The notes beneath the pieces are model-generated. The model worked only from the letters and a program-made list of their open reading frames with translations. It made no database searches and had not been told where the DNA came from. A stretch of 64,000 nt of DNA, taken from positions 4,767,151 through 4,831,150 of the forward strand of contig NC_003071.7 in assembly GCF_000001735.4 (NCBI RefSeq), in the 5' to 3' direction. Below, in pieces: positions 10,872 to 21,699 of this stretch. The position numbers and the translations under genes were made by a program. The DNA comes from Arabidopsis thaliana (taxonomy: Eukaryota > Streptophyta > Magnoliopsida > Brassicales > Brassicaceae). The stretch's first letter is position 1. The number at the start of each line of letters is the position of its first letter.

Positions 10872-12287
10872 CTAATGACTTGATGGAGACTCATCTTCAT
10901 GGTGGATAGTGATAGCATTAGCAGTAGCATAGTCCTTAGGATTCTGGACTGCTTTCCCTGGAAGTTGTTGAGGGTGCTTCGGAGCAGAGGTTGATGCAAA
11001 TTGACTCTCCACATACTTGATTTTTGAGTTCAAAGCTTCGAATTTGACATTTAAATCATTGTAAGAACAATCGATCTTGTTGTGTAATTCAGCTATCTTC
11101 TTGTCAAAAGCCATAGCTCCAGTAGCTTGTCCTTGAATGATCTGTTGAATGAGTTGCTTAATGTCAGGATCTTGAGTTGCTGGGGCTTGTTGTGGTTGTT
11201 GAGTGAACCCTGGTGGGGGATTCTGCTGTTGGTATCGTCCATTAAACTGTTGTTTAGGGACATAACCTTGGTTGTACTGAACAAAAGGCTTGGACTGATT
11301 CTGTTGAGGTGGATACACTTGATCTTGGGGGTTAGCTACATTAGTGCTTCTGTAGGAGAGGTTTGGGTTGGGCTTGTAGTTGTTGTGCCCCTTGTTTAAC
11401 CCTCCTTGGTTCTGGATGTAGCACAGCTCTTCAGTTTGATCATTCCTGCATTCTTGCATTTGGAAATGCTCTTCATCAGTGATGTAGTGTATCTGCTTCT
11501 GCTGAGCCATCAACAGCTTGTCGAGCTTTTCATTCAGAGCCTTGATATCTTTGCTCTGTTTATCCTCACTACCTCCAGTTCCTCTCACTGAGCGATCATA
11601 GTCTTCATTGTAGCACCCATCAGATTGTGCTAGATTTTCGACTAACCCCCAGCCTTCTACTACATCCTTGTTCAGGAAGTTTCCATTGGAGGCGGTGTCG
11701 AGAAGCATTCTGATCTTTGGTAAAGCTCCTCTGTAGAGTGTGCTCAATAATGAAGCATTCTTGAAACCATGATGGGGCACCGAGTGGTGTAACTTTAAAA
11801 CCTTTCCAAAGCTTCATAGAAAGTTTCATTGTTTTTTGTGTGAAGCCTGAGATCTCGTTCCTCAATCTGGGTGTTCGAGCATTAGAGAAGAACTTGGTAA
11901 GAAAAGCTTTCTTACAATCGTCCCATGAGTTGATGGAGTCTGGGGGTAGAGTCTTTTTCCAGTGGTGTGCCTTGTCTCCCAAAGAGAAAGGAAATAGTCT
12001 GATCTTAAACATATCTTCAGTGACACCATTGATCTTGGTAAGGCCACATAGCCTATCCAAGCTGTCAAGATAGTCCAGGGATCTTACATAGGTAGACCAT
12101 GAAACTTGTTTCCTTGGATCATTGAGATGAGACCACTCTTGATCTCAAAATTGTTGTTCTGAACTGGTGGAGGCTCTATCCCTTGTCTTTGGTGATGAAT
12201 CCTTGGGGCATCACCAGCACCAATGTTTCTTGGTTGATCAATATTAGGTGGGTCTTGAACGTCAACTGGTTTGTTCTGTTGATCCAT
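10872..12287 (-). pseudogene. gag protein of the nested Ty3-gypsy element
   Basis: Three overlapping open segments (12,287-12,084; 12,060-11,620; 11,780-10,872) give one gag protein of about 460 residues, broken by two frameshifts near 12,080 and 11,790. It starts [15 protein letters not shown], then has DRLCGLTKINGVTEDMFKIR, KAHHWKKTLPPDSINSWDD and FLTKFFSNARTPRLRNEI, the retrotransposon gag (capsid) domain of the Athila/Tat group. The C-terminal half is rich in Gln, Asn and Pro ([17 protein letters not shown]) and ends with a helix-forming stretch ([20 protein letters not shown]). Gag would form the particle that packages the RNA. Because frameshifts rather than large losses break it, decay is fairly recent. 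Confidence 0.88.
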
Positions 12288-12583
12288 AGCAGCTGGTCTT
12301 TGCTGATCACAGGCTGAATGGTAGTAGGTTTGCAGCCACGAGCTATTCTATCTATTAACTCACGAGCTATTGGTTTCTTGTAACTCACGAGCTATTCTAT
12401 CTATTCTGTCTCTGAATGGTAGTAGGTTTGCAGAACCTTTGGATCGAGTTTGCATGCACAAAGATTAGTACCTATACCATAAAAACAAGTAGACGAAAAG
12501 ATGAGTTAGTAACTTGATAAATGGAAAAGAACTTGATCTTAAAAGTTTCTGATATCTTGAATGTAACAATGCAAAAAGGAATT
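12084..12583 (-). mobile_element. 5' leader of the nested element
   Basis: Lies between primer site and gag. It contains short repeats such as CACGAGCTATT (three copies near 12,340-12,395) and GAATGGTAGTAGGTTTGCAG (two copies near 12,315 and 12,414), which look like a local duplication. The gag start at 12,287 falls inside. Confidence 0.6.
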
Positions 12584-12596
12584 GGCAACGGCGCCA
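12584..12596 (-). other. Primer binding site, tRNA-Asp type
   Basis: On the minus strand TGGCGCCGTTGCC starts 3 bases after the LTR ends. It is complementary to the 3' end of plant tRNA-Asp(GUC), which ends GGCAACGGCGCCA. Confidence 0.85.
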
Positions 12597-12599
12597 AAT

Positions 12600-14273
12600 T
12601 GATAAGTAGGTTTTTTAGGCCTACTTATTTATGCGGAATGTGTGAGAGGTTCAGTTCCATTCCCCTACAAACACTAACATGTCGATGCAGCTATAGGGGA
12701 TGTCGATGTAGCTTTAGGGGATGTCAATCCAGTCCACTGTTATTGCTAGCAATCAAGACGTGTACAGAAGCAACTAAGTCAAGCCAGATTATAATGATGG
12801 TGGGTTTCTAGTAACAATCCTAGGTCAGGATTCAAACAAGTAAAAATGAGAATTTAAGAGCCCTACTCGATCATTAGGTCTAGTAAAACCAACAGGTGAC
12901 GAATTTAAGTAACTAAAATGCAATCAACAGGGGATACAAATAACAGGTAAATAAAAGTGCAATCAACAGGAGATACAAATAAATATAATAGAAGTCCTAA
13001 GGATGAATTCATTGATAAGGGCAACTCTAGGGTTCATCAGATGGCTAATAGGTGAAAGGTAGATACCCTTGACGATAGATTCAAAAACTAGGTCAATCCA
13101 CTGTCGTGACAGAGACTCCCATAACTCTACCACTTCCTAATCTCAAAAGTCGTTGATAAAACATAGCGGAGCAAGGTTTAAGAAACAATCTACCAAAGCC
13201 AATAAGCAGACAAGATAATGTCTTGGTCGAGTCTACAAAACTCTGGAATTCGTAGATCATACATCCATTTGAACCTCTTTTGGACGCTGGACATATATGA
13301 TCGAATCTCCACATTAGCTAGCGAAAACCGCATAGGGGCCAAGCGAATCCAGAAGGGTTTTAACCTAATCTTAACCACCTGGCTAACCTAGAGATTACCC
13401 TAATCTAATCCATCATTAAGAACCCTAATCACTACTCAAGCAACATTCTCAAAAACACGAACCCATAAATTACTGAAATCATATCAAAATGTAGATCTAA
13501 ACAAGCTAAACAACTTTACTTAAACAACTAAATGCAAAAATGAAATAGATTAAGAGTAATTAAGTTTTGAAGATTCATAAACACAAAGAAAAACTAAAGG
13601 ATAAAAGCTGGATCCTAAGGACAAACCCCAAAGTGATCTATTTATACTAAAATGTTGAAAACCCTAGATTCACTAGAGGACTAGAGACTTGAGGCGGTTT
13701 GGGCAAATGCTCGATCTTGGGGATCGAGTAATGAGGGTGCTGCAAAGTCGGCGCCTTTGTGTCTATGCTCTGAGTGATCAATTTGATCGAGTAGATGCTT
13801 CTTCCTCTCCTATCCGTATGCTCAAATGTCTGGTTGAGTGGGGAATGAGGAGGATCCGAAGACGCTTTGATAGATCAACAATTCTTGTAGAGTTGGTCAC
13901 CCTTGGTCGAGTAAATGGGTCGAGTAGAGGATCGAGTAGGAGGGGCGAATAGATCAATCTGCTGCTTCATCTGAAGCTGCCTTGATCGAGTAAGAGGGTC
14001 GAGTACACTGCAGCCTCCTCTATAGCTGCCAGGATCGAGTAAAGAGGTCGAGTGAATTGATGTCTCTTATGTAGTTGCCTGGATCGAGTAGAGACCTTTT
14101 TAGCTCCTTCTGCACCTGAAAACACACCAAAACATGCAATGCGTATGCAAGATGATCATAGATGCCTAAGTATGTAAAATAAGCTAAAATGGTGCAAAAT
14201 GATATGATACAAAAAATGCACAGCTAAATGATGATAAAAATATGCCTAAAATGAGTAAAATACAGTGTTATTA
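12600..14273 (-). repeat. 5' LTR of the nested element, 1,674 bp
   Basis: Bounded by the primer site on one side and the GGGAG duplication on the other. The plus-strand left end is TGATAAG. The right end reads TGTTATTA, where TGTTATCA would make the termini inverted, consistent with one C-to-T change. It holds a small internal duplication around 12,690-12,725 (GGGGATGTCGATG) and the TCGAGTA cluster in its U3 part. Confidence 0.88.
13715..14095. repeat. Cluster of TCGAGTA motifs in the LTR U3
   Basis: Nine copies of TCGAGTA and one TCGAGTG occur in about 380 bp, usually as GATCGAGTA or GGTCGAGTA, often in close pairs and in one orientation. They lie upstream of the expected transcription start of the minus-strand element and so could be an enhancer-like repeat. 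Isolated copies also occur near 8,700. Confidence 0.8.
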
Positions 14274-14278
14274 GGGAG

Positions 14279-14959
14279 ACGAGTACTTTTCTTTTTTACA
14301 TTGGTCGAAGTATCAGGTATGAACAAGGAGTCAAGTCCTACGAACACTAACTGTTTTGAAGAGGTAAAAGGAAGAGCAGTGAGATTGGCTCTAGCCTTTT
14401 GGATTATGTTGGAAAACTGGATGTCCTTAATTTTATCAGTTTGCCTTCTGGATTTTTCATTAGTCGGACTAAATCGAATTTGTAGTACTTAATCAATCCA
14501 GACAATAAACTCGAAAGAAAGATCATAATTTGAGACAAAAGTTTTGACTCAATAAAACAACTCTCTAATAAAAACAACACAACCAACTCTTAAGAAAAGA
14601 AAAAATGAAGTTAGTAACTGACTCACCAGACTTAGATAACACTGTCCCCTGAGCTATCAAGCTAGAGAAATCAAAAGAAAAATAGTCAAAAGTGAAAAGT
14701 TAGAGAAACGTAATTTGCCACCTTGTTTGTGAAGCGGTGTCGATCGACACTCTAGTCGTTTCTATTGTGCTTTGCTAATTCAGCTCGGCATTGCAGAGCT
14801 TAGGTTAGTATTTTCACATGGATCCTCTAGCTGAACTGTTAAATCACTAAAACACACATCAATAGGTCCAAAAAAGCATAAGATGATAAGTGCAACAAGT
14901 TTCGAATCAAACAACCAATCGTCTCAAAGGAAAGAAAAACTAAGTCAGAGTACAAAGTA
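14279..14959 (-). mobile_element. Athila internal DNA downstream of ORF-1
   Basis: Non-coding continuation of the outer Athila element on the far side of the nested insertion. It contains the 14-bp palindrome GTGTCGATCGACAC at 14,737-14,750, also found in the Athila LTR. No pol sequence was seen. Confidence 0.6.
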
Positions 14960-16510
14960 GAGATAGGGAGGATGGCTAATCCTCATGCTTAGAACCAAAA
15001 GTAGGTGCTGGAGAGTGACGACAGCGACGAGTAGGATCAACACAACCGCATCAAGAAACTGTAGCTATTGTGTTCCAAATGCTCTTGAAGATGTCAACTA
15101 CGTACTGTTGAAAGTTCGCTGGCTCCATCGGGATAAGAGCAGGAGTAAGCAGCTGATAAGGTAAGGCTGAAGAAGAGGACCCAAATTGAAGACCCCTAGA
15201 AGGATCAACAAACGCATCCTCTATCGGTGTAGGCGCGGATCATGTGGTTGTACCTCTCTATTTCCTAGTGCGTGGTGCAGCTTGCAGTAGTGAAGGTTCA
15301 GGATGAAAGCCAAGCTCCTCTGGCTCTCATGTGATATTTGTAAGTGCACGACAGGGTAACTGAATCATATGGCTCCCTGTGCAATCTCTGAAACACCAAA
15401 CCAAACTGCCCTTAAGCCAGTGAGTACTCTTCAAATAAGCCTCATCCATGGTGGCTCTCTTGGTCACAATCTTCTCCCCCTCAACACTAATGTGAAAATG
15501 CTCAAAGATAGGAGTGAGGAGACTACCAATCTGCTCAGTCTTCTTCCATGTGCATGTAAAGGGTTTGGTCTTAAGAGAGACCAAGTGATGCGCGAAAACA
15601 GCCCCAAAGTTGACATTGCGGTCCACTTCCTCCATCCTCAAAGTGTCAGGAAAGAAGTCACGAACAACATGATAAAGTAGCAAGAACTTAGAAAGCCTCA
15701 TCTTCCAATGCTCCATCTTACACAAAAATGTGTTGCTAATCAGTCTAGCCAAATACCTCAGAACATGCTAACAAATCCTTGAATGTACAACATCCTTGGA
15801 ATCATAAATTCCATTGCCAAATTCGCTCCAAAATATTTGAGCATCTGCAAACTGTCCAGGAAGCGAAACATGAGAAGTATCATTCTCAAAACCATAGATG
15901 TCACACAAATCCCTGAGCGGTAAAATTTATCTGATACCACGAATGAAGAAAATAAGGGCTCCTTCCTAAGCATCGCGCACCCTATCATTTACATAGGAAA
16001 CCCTAACAGAAGCCATAAACTGCCACACTAGCTCAGGATACAAGTCATACTACCTAGTACAAATTGTTCCCAAACCTATATACTCTAGCAATCCTAAAAC
16101 AGATTTCTCTATCTTCAAGCGACGCATCAAATCAAAATCCGCAAACCGTATAGGTAGGTTATCCACATTCTTCCAAGCATTGTAAAACAATGTATCATAA
16201 TCATCCCAATCTGGAGAAAAATGACGATTGACAAAGTCACCTTTAGTGAATTCCCGGTTGATATCCTCCTCCCAAACTCGTTGAGAAGCAATCCACTCAT
16301 TATCCAATTTTGGCCAAAGGTCAAAAGATGGGACCGTGGGCAGCTGCAGAGGGGGAATCCGACGGTGGGGGAGAAGCGCCGGCGGTGGTGGTGCGCGGCC
16401 GTGGCTGAGAGGAAGTCAATGATAGTCAATGATCATCCAATCTCTGACCAGCCTCATTGTAGGCTTTCCCATTTTCATCTCTTAAAACTCCTTCCTCATC
16501 AAGTCTGATG
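14960..16510 (-). pseudogene. ATHILA ORF-1 family protein, decayed
   Basis: The conceptual product starts near MADRIIRLDEEGVLRDENG (about 16,520) and continues through ASQRVWEEDINREFTKG, WDDYDTLFYNAWKNV, LPLRDLCDIYGFEND, RLISNTFLCKMEHWKMRLSK, VNFGAVFAHHLVSLKTKPFT, IGSLLTPIFEHFHI and DEAYLKSTHWLKGSLVWCF. This is the order of the ATHILA ORF-1 family, whose function is unknown. Open segments are 16,307-16,050, 15,988-15,758 (in another frame) and 15,752-15,327. Several nonsense codons and at least two frameshifts break it, and a stretch near 16,330-16,430 is replaced by low-complexity sequence. A degenerate C-terminal tail runs to about 14,960. Family confidence is high; the start is uncertain. 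Confidence 0.88.
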
Positions 16511-16739
16511 ATTCTGTCAGCCATTGCTAATCTCTGAGTTTTTCGGTTTGTGCGCTCAAGTTTTCCTAAGTCAAGAACAGACAAGTTAATCAGCTCCTTC
16601 TGTTGTGTGCTTCTTTTTTGCATAGGCATACACCTGAAACACAGAAAAGAAGAAACCAAGAAATTCGTGAGTAACAAAAGAAAAGTAAAAACTAGACGAA
16701 ATCTCTAAACTAAACTCAATGGTGATTCCCAAAAACCTT

Positions 16740-16752
16740 GGCAACGGCGCTA
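16740..16752 (-). other. Primer binding site of the Athila element
   Basis: Minus strand TAGCGCCGTTGCC, adjacent to the LTR end at 16,757. It differs by one base (A for G) from the tRNA-Asp complement used by the nested element. Confidence 0.75.
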
Positions 16753-16756
16753 AATT

Positions 16757-17652
16757 TGATATGGTTCAAATTGCCTTAAAGCTATTCTCTCAAATAAGAG
16801 ATCGGTTGCAGTATTTAAGGGTTGAATTTCCTCTAAGTTCTTTTGTTCACACAATGAATTAAATGTCAAGATTAAGCTAGAAGAGTGTGAGTAAAAATAA
16901 GAGAAAACAAAGTAATCAAATCGCAGATTGAAGGTTGTGAAACAATAAAATAAAGAGTTAGGAGTAGGGTATTCTGAGGAAATTATTAGTTAGTAGATCT
17001 AATGGAAACTAGGTTGTTATCGAACCATTCTTAAACTCAAATTCTAATTATGGAATAACCGGTGGCGTTCCGCAAAACTCCCTATGCCTATAGCTAAGAA
17101 TAACCGGAGAAGCCGAGAGATCTTATACCTAGACATGCATTCTAAACGAGTTCAATTGTTCACCTTAGTCGATAGGCCGATTCTTATTACACACCTATAA
17201 ATAAGGCTCATCAAATAATAGATCCAACTACAGATACCTATGACGGATATATCTATTGTCTGGATTCAAGTTTTAGTTAATTACTCTAGATCTAGCATTA
17301 AAAACAATTAAAGATGAAGAAATTCTACAGATAACCTAGCAAAGGGGGCGATCTAATAAACCATATGAATCCCTAATGAGAAAGCCTAACCCTAACAATC
17401 AAACTACTCATACTTGGTGATTGAAACAAGCAACATAGTTGAGTAAGAAAGCATAAACACAACAAATAAGAATAGAGTATGAAAGGATCTCTTCACTGTA
17501 TTGAAAACTGAATGAATCACTGAAAACAGGGGATGAATAGCTTATGTCTCTCTTTGAAAACTTGATAAAAAGCTTGATAGGTCTAAACAATGACCTCTAA
17601 AACTATATATATGACCTAATAAACATTCAAGGACTAATAATGCAAATAGGAG
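16757..17652 (-). repeat. Athila 5' LTR, truncated
   Basis: Matches 6,700-7,565 from TGATATGG to TGCAAATAGG, then stops; about 280 bp of U3 and the right target duplication are gone. Divergence from the 3' LTR is considerable (many substitutions and small indels), so the outer element is old. Confidence 0.85.
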
Positions 17653-18736
17653 TGTGTTGTTCTTTACAATAAGAAATAGATCATAACTCGTGCTATACAT
17701 CACGGGCATTAATATTTTGTTTGAATAATATTGAATAGTTAGTTTGAATTACATAAGTTAGAGTATAATGTAAAAGTTATGCCATAATATGTTTCAAATT
17801 TATTACTATTCGAATATAATGCTGCTTAGATTGTCTATGAATAAAATTATCATATTTATATTAAATATATCATAAATGTTTTGGCGCAATTTAGAATTAT
17901 TCTGAGTATTGTGTCTTGGTTTTACATGTAGGCCTAATTGGGTCAAATTAGTGATATATAGGCCCTATAAAACTTGACATGTGTTATTTAATTATTTTGA
18001 AATTTAACAAAGAAAAAAGAGAAAACTTTAAAATTGACAGAACATTTAACGAAGAAGACAGACTTCCCTACGATTGCGGCTTCTTACAATCATGTAAGAT
18101 TGGGCAAAATCTGCAAAGAAGAACCAATTATATGTTGATGGGAGCTAAGATCTATTCATACGATAAATCATCAATATCTTTATTGATTAGGTAGGAGTTG
18201 TTTGTACGAAATTGTAAATCGAAGAACATCCTCCATTTCTTCATATCGTGCGAAGCAATGGAATTGAAATTTCTAATATAAGGTAATAAGAAACTGATTT
18301 TTTCGTTTATCTGGTTTTGAATTGATTTATTTTGTTGATATATTGATTGGTGATTGAATCGTCATTTTTAGGGAATAAGAGGAATACGATTATGAATCTG
18401 AATGAGCAATTATCCAATTGATCTATTGTTATGAGTTTTGGGACGGAAACAAAGATATTAGCGTTTTGATTTGTAATCTGCTATGTTGTCTGATCTATTT
18501 TTGATATAAATTTCGAAAGGGAGGCTAGCTTGATGATAGACGGACCAAAAAGGAATATGTAAATCCAAGAAGGGATTGTTGCCACAATGAAGAAAACATC
18601 TGAATTTGGTCGCCCTTATACATGAAAGCTAAGTAGTATATTATCTATTGCAGTTTGAGAATCCATTAGCTCTATTTAAATATGAAAAAGCTACTTATAT
18701 TTTGTAAAAAATAAATGTTTAACTTGTTAAATTTTC
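17653..18736. other. AT-rich DNA of unknown origin
   Basis: No gene recognised; the 71-codon ORF at 17,979-18,194 has no recognisable domain. A hairpin-like CGTG...CACGGG at about 17,694-17,710 recalls a Helitron 3' end but lacks the CTAG terminus. Confidence 0.4.
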
Positions 18737-19206
18737 AAGTAAGTTAATATATGAACAACTCTAATATGATTACAAATTTATATGCAGGTTTGCAACTACT
18801 ATAGCTTTTGAATTTCTGTAAATCTATCTAAGAAGGACAAACAAACCTTGAAGTATAAGGCGACATCAACATCTTTATTAATATGTGTATAAAGGTTAGC
18901 ACTTGATTCCTACAATCTTATATTCTAATGACATGTTGACTACATCATTTGTATATAGTTTTGCAATACTTCAAGTTAGTTATGTTAAGAACAACTCTAA
19001 TCTGATTACAAATTCATATGCAGGTTAGCGTCTGCCTATAGCTTTTGAATTAGTCTATATCAATCTAAGAAGGACAAACTACCCATGAAGTATCAAGCGA
19101 CATCAACATCTGTATTAATAAGTATGTAAAGGTTAGCACCTGATCTCCTAAAATCTTATATTCTTAGGACTTGTTGACTGCATCATTTGTTTATTTAGGT
19201 AAAATA
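18737..19206. repeat. Tandem duplication, about 236-bp unit
   Basis: GAACAACTCTAAT at 18,753 and 18,989 begins two diverged copies that share ATTACAAATT, TATGCAGGTT, AGAAGGACAAAC, GCGACATCAACATCT and TTGTTGACT blocks. It lies downstream of the Helitron helicase relic and may belong to that element. Confidence 0.75.
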
Positions 19207-19694
19207 TTCAATCTCATATTCGAGTATTAGACATTTTCAGAGTAATAAAGAAATGAAAAAACCATAAGAGTTTCTTTCGAACTATAACATAGTAAAGAAA
19301 ATGCAGTTGAGTTTTTTACAACCTCTTATTCCATTTAACACGTCCTGACAATCCTTGAGCATCTTTATTCCTTGATTTGATGCAACTAAACCAGTAGAAC
19401 ATAAAATTTGTAAAATAACTTAACTTCATCAATGCCAAATATTACTTTTAGTGTAATCCTATTAAAAACTGAAAACGTTGGTGATTTCTTAACTTATTAA
19501 TCCGGTTGAATAGGAATCCCATCAGATTCTTTCCATGATTCTCTTAGTGTAGGTTTTGAAACACTTCTTTAGAAACAACATTTATTGTTTTTCTGCGGTT
19601 TACCTTTCTTGTCTGTTATAATAATCTTCAAAAGTGATATAAGTGGAAGATTAATAATCGTATACATATTATAGTCATTAAAATGGTGGCTATA
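19207..19694. other. AT-rich stretch downstream of the helicase relic
   Basis: No ORF, RNA gene or transposon terminus recognised. By position it is probably Helitron 3' flanking or internal DNA. Confidence 0.35.
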
Positions 19695-20350
19695 AAAAAC
19701 TTCATACTTTTTTTTTGTATGTCACTCTAGAGATTGTCACGTATAGTTGCTCATGTGAAAACACAGGCCTAGGTAAATAAAGTCCAACAGAGTCTAGTAT
19801 CCGACCTTGACTCTTGTTTAGTCATGGCAAAAGCTACAGATAGAGGAAATTGCCTACGCCTCATTTTGAAAGGTAATCTCGTATCTGATGGTGTGATGAG
19901 CATAGGAATCAAAACAATCTTACCAACTCTATTACCTGTAATAAATCTAGCTTGAATTACAATATCTGCCATTTATGTGACATGTAATTTCGTCCCAACG
20001 CATAAACCTTTATTAGGATCCATGTTTCTTAGCAACATGACTAGACAACCAACTTTCAAACGCAAGCAATGGTTTGGAAACCAAGAAACTTTAACAATGT
20101 TTAAAATCAGCTGAACAAGCAGCATTATTCGTAGATCTTGTGTCAGCAATGTCTATACTATCTTAGCTTAGGTAGATTCTTTCTTCACCTACAAACAAAA
20201 TGCAAATAAATATAATTTTAGCATAAAGCTGTTTTGAGATTAATTAATTTCGGCGAAACAACAATAGTGTATTCTTAAAGTTCACTAACCTTCTAACATA
20301 CTCATCATATGCTCGTTTATGGAGTTAACATCCTCATTAGTAGGCAAAGA
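19695..20350 (-). pseudogene. Helitron RepHel helicase, C-terminal part
   Basis: The minus strand encodes LPTNEDVNSINEHMMSMLE (exon ending at 20,290), a 101-bp intron (20,289-20,189, GT...AG), then [56 protein letters not shown] and [20 protein letters not shown]. This is the C-terminal part of the Pif1-type SF1B helicase of Helitrons, including the motif VI region that normally reads VAFAMTINKSQGQ...YVALSRV. Here the SQGQ section is altered ([12 protein letters not shown]) and there are in-frame stops, for example after IYLS. The Rep domain and the Walker A part are missing. It would have driven rolling-circle transposition; this copy is dead. Confidence 0.88.
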
Positions 20351-20570
20351 TTTGCTCTTCCTTAAAAGAATTTTGGGTCTTTCTCCTCCATAAAAGTATT
20401 TCCATAATTCTTTTAGAGAGAGTTGAATAAACTACATATACGTAGAAATATAAGTTGAAATGAGAAAGTAGAGATCTTTCACATTTATGTTGATTACTTT
20501 TAAGGTAATATTTTGAAAACATTAAACGTACAGTAGACTAAAGATATATTGAATAACAAATATTTTTTTT

Positions 20571-21212
20571 TAAGTTTTTTAAATGACTCAAAATTGGACG
20601 GTAGAGATGAATCTCACGACTATCATTCTTCTTGTAAACAACAACCTATCATCTTATTTCCTTTAAATAGAGGGTTATATTTACGCTCTTCTTCACGCTC
20701 AAGTATTACATTACTCATTATAGTTTTGCTAATTCAACCACTTCCCATTATTTTTCTCTAAATTCGCTCCTTCTCTCCTGCTTCCTGTTTTCTCATCTCC
20801 TTCAATCCTTGTTTTTTTTATAGAATTATAGATCTCATTTCTCAGTTTGTTAATGAAAGTACATGTTCATTTGATTTGCTGTTTCACTCATTATCAATTT
20901 TGAAATAACAAATCAAATCAGCACGTACCTTAACAAATCGAGAAATAAGATCTTGAATTTTACAAAGAACAAGGACTGGAGAAAGAGAGAACACAAGAAA
21001 CATGAGACAGAAAAAGAATTAAGAAGAAAATTACAAACGGAAAACGGTTGAAGTAGCAAACTATAATGGTTTATGTGATATTTGAGAGTGAAGAAGGGAG
21101 TAAAGATAAATCCTCTATTTTTAGGCAATTAGGATATATGATGTGTTGTTGTTTACAAGAAGAATGATAGATTCATCTATACCATCCAATTTTGAGTCAT
21201 TTAAAAATCTTA
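20571..21212. mobile_element. Fold-back element with arms of about 240 bp
   Basis: Left arm 20,571-20,815 and right arm about 20,965-21,212 are inverted copies. AAATGACTCAAAATTGG at 20,581 mirrors CCAATTTTGAGTCATTT at 21,186, and matching continues through CATTCTTCTTGTAAACAACAA and the TTTACTC/TTTACGC block. The central loop is about 150 bp. No protein is encoded. It resembles a MITE or a minimal long-TIR MULE. Transcription would give a long hairpin. Confidence 0.85.
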
Positions 21213-21690
21213 GATTTTTTTCCTTACCATTCAATGTAACATTGACTACCAATTAATGTTGTCATATTTTTGCCTGAAAAAATAATTAACATAAATGTAA
21301 AATATCTTTACTTTCCTATTTTAATTATTATTGTTTATTCACACTATCTTTAAAAGGTTATATACACCCAAAATTACCCATGAATATTGTATTACATCCT
21401 ATGACTTATTTTTTAAAAAAGTATTAAGTAATAAGTTTGTCATTTTAAAAAACATATACATATAGGGGTGTCAAAATGGGTAACCTAACTCAACTAAACT
21501 CATTATCCAATGAGTTTAGAGTTAAATGAGTTGGGTCAACCAATGAACTCATTTATTTTGATTGGTTGAATGGTTAAAAGAGTTTACCATTTAAGTAATG
21601 ATTTAATTAATAATTACTATAAAACAATAGTTAATAATTTTTATTATCATCAATTCATCATCGATTCGGGGGGATGTAGTGAATTAAAAT
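21213..21690. other. AT-rich spacer before the F-box pseudogene
   Basis: No gene seen. Around 21,464 a GGGGTGTCAAAATGGGT motif, common at hAT-like transposon ends, is followed by a run of ACTCATT and GAGTT words that can fold back. Confidence 0.35.
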
Positions 21691-21699
21691 TGAAGACGA

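Larger units (their letters stand above)
8451..14278 (-). mobile_element. Nested Ty3-gypsy element (gag plus protease only) with GGGAG target duplication
   Basis: The element runs from 8,456 to 14,273 and is flanked by GGGAG at 8,451-8,455 and 14,274-14,278, a perfect 5-bp target site duplication. In minus-strand order it has a 5' LTR (14,273-12,600), tRNA-Asp primer site, gag, an aspartic protease segment, a third acidic ORF and a truncated 3' LTR. No RT, RNase H or integrase is present. This matches the plant TR-GAG class of non-autonomous elements, here with a protease remnant. It sits inside the Athila element and is therefore younger. Confidence 0.88.
6700..17652 (-). mobile_element. Athila-type Ty3-gypsy retrotransposon, truncated, with a nested element
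   Basis: An LTR at 6,700-7,847 and a truncated copy at 16,757-17,652 bound internal DNA with an ATHILA ORF-1 reading frame on the minus strand. A primer site resembling the tRNA-Asp complement abuts the 5' LTR (16,740-16,752) and a G-rich purine tract abuts the 3' LTR (7,848-7,858). A second element of 5.8 kb is inserted inside (8,451-14,278). Without it the Athila copy is about 5.1 kb and has no RT or integrase, so it is non-autonomous. The five bases before 6,700 are CATCA; the matching duplication on the right is lost with the end of the 5' LTR. Confidence 0.85.

Noticed and set aside
11127..11591. Hydrophobic plus-strand ORFs
   Set aside because: Antisense shadows of the nested element's gag.
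13689..13952. 87-codon Arg-rich ORF
   Set aside because: It arises from the TCGAGTA repeats in the LTR.
17694..17725. Hairpin resembling a Helitron 3' end
   Set aside because: No CTAG terminus and no matching 5' end nearby.
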